Shown here one piece after another: positions 61,667-64,000 of a stretch of DNA of 64,000 nt (its first letter is position 1; every line of letters starts with the position of its first letter). The translations under genes and the position numbers were made by a program. The stretch lies in the NCBI RefSeq assembly GCF_014650895.1, contig NZ_BMVV01000003.1:62001-126000 (forward strand), written 5' to 3'. The notes beneath the pieces are model-generated. The model was not told where the DNA came from. It did no database searches and was given only the letters and a program-made list of their open reading frames with translations. The stretch comes from Streptomyces omiyaensis (lineage in GTDB: Bacteria > Actinomycetota > Actinomycetes > Streptomycetales > Streptomycetaceae).

Positions 61667-62578
61667 ATGATCACGAACCCCAGCGCCGAACTCCTCGACA
61701 ACCTGCTCACCGCGACCGGCCAGACCACCGCCGCACGGAAGGAGGTACGCGTGTGGTCCATGTCCGGCGTCGAGCGCGTGGCCTTCCCCGACGGCTCCAC
61801 GGCCATCTTCAAGTACGCCAAGAAGCCCTTCGACAGCGAGGACCAGGCCCTCCGCCTGGCCCACACCCTCGGCGTACCCGTCCCCCAGGTCCACGCCTCC
61901 GCCGTCCTGAACGGCTGGCTCGGCATGCTCATGGAGGACCTCGGACCGTCCGTTCGCGAGGCCGACGACCTCGACGGCGTCGCCGCGGCCGTGATCCTGC
62001 ACGGCACCCGTACGGCTCCGCCCTTGCCTATCCTCGACCAGGAGCGACTGCGGACGCTGCCGGCCAGGGCGCTGGAGCATCTCGAACGGCTGCGCAAGGC
62101 CGACCGGTGGCAGGACGCCGACGACGTCGAGGACGCGCTCGACCGGATCGCCCAGGCCGCCGAGGCCCGCTCGGCCGGAGCGACGCTGGAACCGTTCGGC
62201 TGGGTGCACTCCGAGTTCCACCCCACCAGCCTCCACATCGGGGAGCGCGGCTGGCGGCTGCTCGACTTCGCCCGCGCCTTCACCGGCCCCGGCCTGCTCG
62301 ACCTCGCCAGCTGGCACGGCACCATCGAACCCCCGCACCCCGTGCGCCTGCGCGTCTTCCTGGAGCAGTACGTCACCGCAGGCGGCACCCCTGACGCCCT
62401 CGCCCCGCGCGGCGGGCTCACCGCCGAGAACTGGGCCCTGGGCTGGCACCGCATGTGGGCCGTCGAGTGGTTCATGGAGCAGTCGGTCCGCTGGATCAAC
62501 GACCCGGCCACCGACCCCGCCTACATCAAGGCCGTCCGCCGCCACCTCACCGACGTCCTCCACCTCCTGGAGATCTGA
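61667..62578 (+). CDS. Aminoglycoside-phosphotransferase-fold kinase-like protein
   Basis: The 303-residue protein has an APH-like fold with a nucleotide-binding Lys in STAIFKYAKKPFDSE (about residue 48) and the family catalytic block at about residues 182-200. In the usual His-Gly-Asp-x4-Asn loop it reads HSEFHPTSLHI, so the catalytic Asp is replaced by Glu and the Asn by Ser. The metal-binding Asp is kept in WRLLDFARAFTG. It may be a weak kinase or a non-catalytic relative. Its stop and the methyltransferase GTG are 1 base apart, so they are coupled. Confidence 0.75.
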   Translation: MITNPSAELLDNLLTATGQTTAARKEVRVWSMSGVERVAFPDGSTAIFKYAKKPFDSEDQALRLAHTLGVPVPQVHASAVLNGWLGMLMEDLGPSVREADDLDGVAAAVILHGTRTAPPLPILDQERLRTLPARALEHLERLRKADRWQDADDVEDALDRIAQAAEARSAGATLEPFGWVHSEFHPTSLHIGERGWRLLDFARAFTGPGLLDLASWHGTIEPPHPVRLRVFLEQYVTAGGTPDALAPRGGLTAENWALGWHRMWAVEWFMEQSVRWINDPATDPAYIKAVRRHLTDVLHLLEI

Positions 62579-62579
62579 C

Positions 62580-63272
62580 GTGCTCGCCCAGGCATCCCCC
62601 TGGCACGCCCACGCCCTCCAACGCACCGCCGCCGGACTCGCCGAGCCCCTCTCCGTACCCGCCCGGATGGAATGGACCACGAGACCCGGCCAAGGGCCCG
62701 GAGCCGACGTCCTCGGCCCCGACCTGCGCGGCAAGCGACTCCTGGAACTCGGCTGCGGCCCCGGCCACAACGCCGCCCACCTTGCCACCCGCCACGGCGC
62801 CCGCGTCACCGGCGTCGACCTGGTCGGCCTTCAGGTCCGCCGCGCTCGCTCCCACTACGGACGGCTGAACAACCTCACCTTCGTCGCCGGCCACGCCCTG
62901 CACTACCTGCACGCCTCCGAAGAGCAGTTCGACGCGATCTACTCCGTCTTCGGCGCCGTCGGGCTCGTCGCGCCCGAGCTCCTGCTCCCGGCCATCGCCC
63001 AGCGCCTCACGCCCGGCCGGGTGCTCGCCTTCTCCGTCCCCCACCCGCAGCGCGGCGGCCGCAGCTCCTCGGGCGACGACCGGCCCCGCCGCGACCACGT
63101 CACCCTCCCTGACCGCACCCGCCTCCCCATCGCCCGCTGGGAGTTCTCCACGGACCGGTGGGAGAAGCACCTCAGCCAGGCGGGCTTCTGGCTCACCTCG
63201 GCCCAGGAGTTCCACGACCCCCGCATGGGCCACTGGCCCACCACCCTGCTGATCCGCGCTCGCAAGCTCTGA
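62580..63272 (+). CDS. Class I SAM-dependent methyltransferase
   Basis: The 230-residue protein has a Rossmann-fold methyltransferase core. SAM motif I is LLELGCGPGHNAAHLATRHG (about residue 55), followed by ARVTGVDLVGLQVRRARSHY, then FDAIYSVFGAVGLVAPELLL (motif IV) and AQRLTPGRVLAFSVPHPQ. The substrate is unknown. GTG at 62580 follows the kinase-like gene by 1 base. It probably works with that protein; together they could modify a small molecule or a nucleotide. Confidence 0.85.
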   Translation: MLAQASPWHAHALQRTAAGLAEPLSVPARMEWTTRPGQGPGADVLGPDLRGKRLLELGCGPGHNAAHLATRHGARVTGVDLVGLQVRRARSHYGRLNNLTFVAGHALHYLHASEEQFDAIYSVFGAVGLVAPELLLPAIAQRLTPGRVLAFSVPHPQRGGRSSSGDDRPRRDHVTLPDRTRLPIARWEFSTDRWEKHLSQAGFWLTSAQEFHDPRMGHWPTTLLIRARKL

Positions 63273-63306
63273 CCAGCTATTCGCCCGGCTTCCCCTGGAG
63301 GACCCG

Positions 63307-63852
63307 ATGCGCCCGCCCTACCTGCTCCTCGACATCGACGGCGTCCTCATACCCTTCCCCGACGCAGAGGGCTCGACCCCGGCCACCCACGCCCGCCACG
63401 ACGTCGTCCCCACCGGCCGCAGCGCCGCCAACCCGGTCACCGTCTGGCTCAACCCCGACCACGGCCGCCTGCTCATGGACGTGATCCGCACCGGCCTGGT
63501 CACCCCCGTCTGGTGCACCAGCTGGCGGCAGGACGCCACCACCCTCATCGGCCCGCTTCTGGGCCTCCCTGACCTGCCGTACGTCGACCTGCCGCGCCCC
63601 CAGATCACCACCAGCCACCCCAACGGCTACCTCTGGAAGCGCGACCACGTCGACGCCTGGCTGGACGACGCCCCCGCCGTCTGGATCGACGACGACTTCA
63701 CCGGCCTCGACCATGAATGGGCGGTGGAGCGCACTGTCAAGGGAACGGCGACCCTCCTCATTCAGCCCGACCCGCACCTCGGTCTACAGCCCGAGCACCT
63801 GACCGAGGTCACGAGGTGGGTTGCGCAGTTACACACAGCCCACGCCGCCTGA
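63307..63852 (+). CDS. HAD-family phosphatase-like protein (HAD_SAK type)
   Basis: The 181-residue protein starts with the HAD catalytic loop [15 protein letters not shown] (DxDGV, residues 5-19). A Thr/Ser motif follows in [14 protein letters not shown], and an acidic loop in [17 protein letters not shown] supplies the metal ligands. Related HAD domains occur with RNA-repair enzymes, but single-domain Streptomyces members have no assigned substrate. ATG at 63307 begins 34 bases after the methyltransferase stop. It closes the visible operon. Confidence 0.84.
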   Translation: MRPPYLLLDIDGVLIPFPDAEGSTPATHARHDVVPTGRSAANPVTVWLNPDHGRLLMDVIRTGLVTPVWCTSWRQDATTLIGPLLGLPDLPYVDLPRPQITTSHPNGYLWKRDHVDAWLDDAPAVWIDDDFTGLDHEWAVERTVKGTATLLIQPDPHLGLQPEHLTEVTRWVAQLHTAHAA

Positions 63853-64000
63853 CGACTGCTGCCCTCACTGCCACGAGCAGCGAGGGCAGCAGCCTGATGA
63901 GCATGGTGCCCCACTCGACCAAGACGTGCGGAAGGTCGACTGAGTACGGACCGACATGACGCCTGAGCTTGTTGGTTGAGACTTCGAGATCTCCGCCAAC
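63853..64000. other. Right window edge, no gene recognised
   Basis: The last 148 bases fall after the HAD gene stop. No frame with a start, ribosome-binding site and family sequence was seen. Composition becomes less GC-rich toward the edge, so more accessory DNA may follow. Confidence 0.5.

Noticed and set aside
58604..64000. Integrative element with integrase, excisionase or replication genes
   Set aside because: The Nudix and XRE genes recall plasmid-borne functions, but no recombinase, Rep or transfer protein is encoded inside the window.

Overview
The window is high-GC actinobacterial chromosome and almost certainly from a Streptomyces. The evidence is the very high GC and GC-rich third codon positions, frequent GTG and TTG starts, and a gene order that matches the sigR-rsrA / nrdAB / dasR-dasABCD-nagB / wblE / sigH part of the S. 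coelicolor core chromosome. That order is recalled from knowledge; no search was run.

From 1 to 12.3 kb the genes are mostly housekeeping. They are the 5' part of hisN, a TetR regulator beside a Gdx/SugE-type SMR exporter, rsgA-aroA, an M50-like membrane protein, an SRAP/YedK protein, an alpha/beta hydrolase, the thiol-oxidative stress pair sigR-rsrA behind a textbook sigma-R autopromoter, two consecutive membrane HD/HD-GYP proteins, a TPR protein and peptide deformylase. From 12.4 to 18.6 kb lie class Ia ribonucleotide reductase nrdAB behind an adenosylcobalamin riboswitch, a GNAT acetyltransferase, and a monocarboxylate permease (mctP-like) with its DUF3311 partner and a LuxR-type regulator.

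From 20.9 to 31.4 kb is a nearly continuous cluster that looks like an uncharacterised glycolipid or polyprenyl-linked glycan pathway. It holds two GT2 glycosyltransferases, an LPG-synthase-type membrane protein, a class III aminotransferase, an NAD-dependent epimerase and a DPPR-synthase-like UbiA enzyme, with a membrane EEP-family protein at each end. A SARP regulator sits at the far end. The cluster's first promoter carries three 7-bp direct repeats with an exact 11-bp period, the geometry SARPs bind. From 31.7 to 38.6 kb is the chitin/N-acetylglucosamine regulon core: dasR, divergent dasABCD, and nagB. DasR-type (dre) operators lie at dasA and nagB, and dre-like sites also occur in front of an aldo/keto reductase (19.8-19.9 kb) and a PdtaS-like histidine kinase (40.4 kb).

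From 38.7 to 56.0 kb are an SDR/TetR pair, the histidine kinase, wblE, a diacylglycerol-kinase-family protein, prsH-sigH, a UBP zinc-finger protein, a CPA1 antiporter, a PLP enzyme, a peptidoglycan amidase, a family 2B encapsulin shell gene with its polyprenyl-synthase cargo, small conserved Streptomyces proteins, and snapalysin with a divergent LysR regulator.

From 56.2 kb to the end the character is accessory. First comes a clearly lower-GC DarT-DarG toxin-antitoxin module, then an XRE/TPR regulator with a Nudix hydrolase, divergent from a run encoding an unknown protein, an APH-fold kinase-like protein, a methyltransferase and a HAD-family protein. No integrase, replication gene, IS element, CRISPR array, rRNA or tRNA was recognised.
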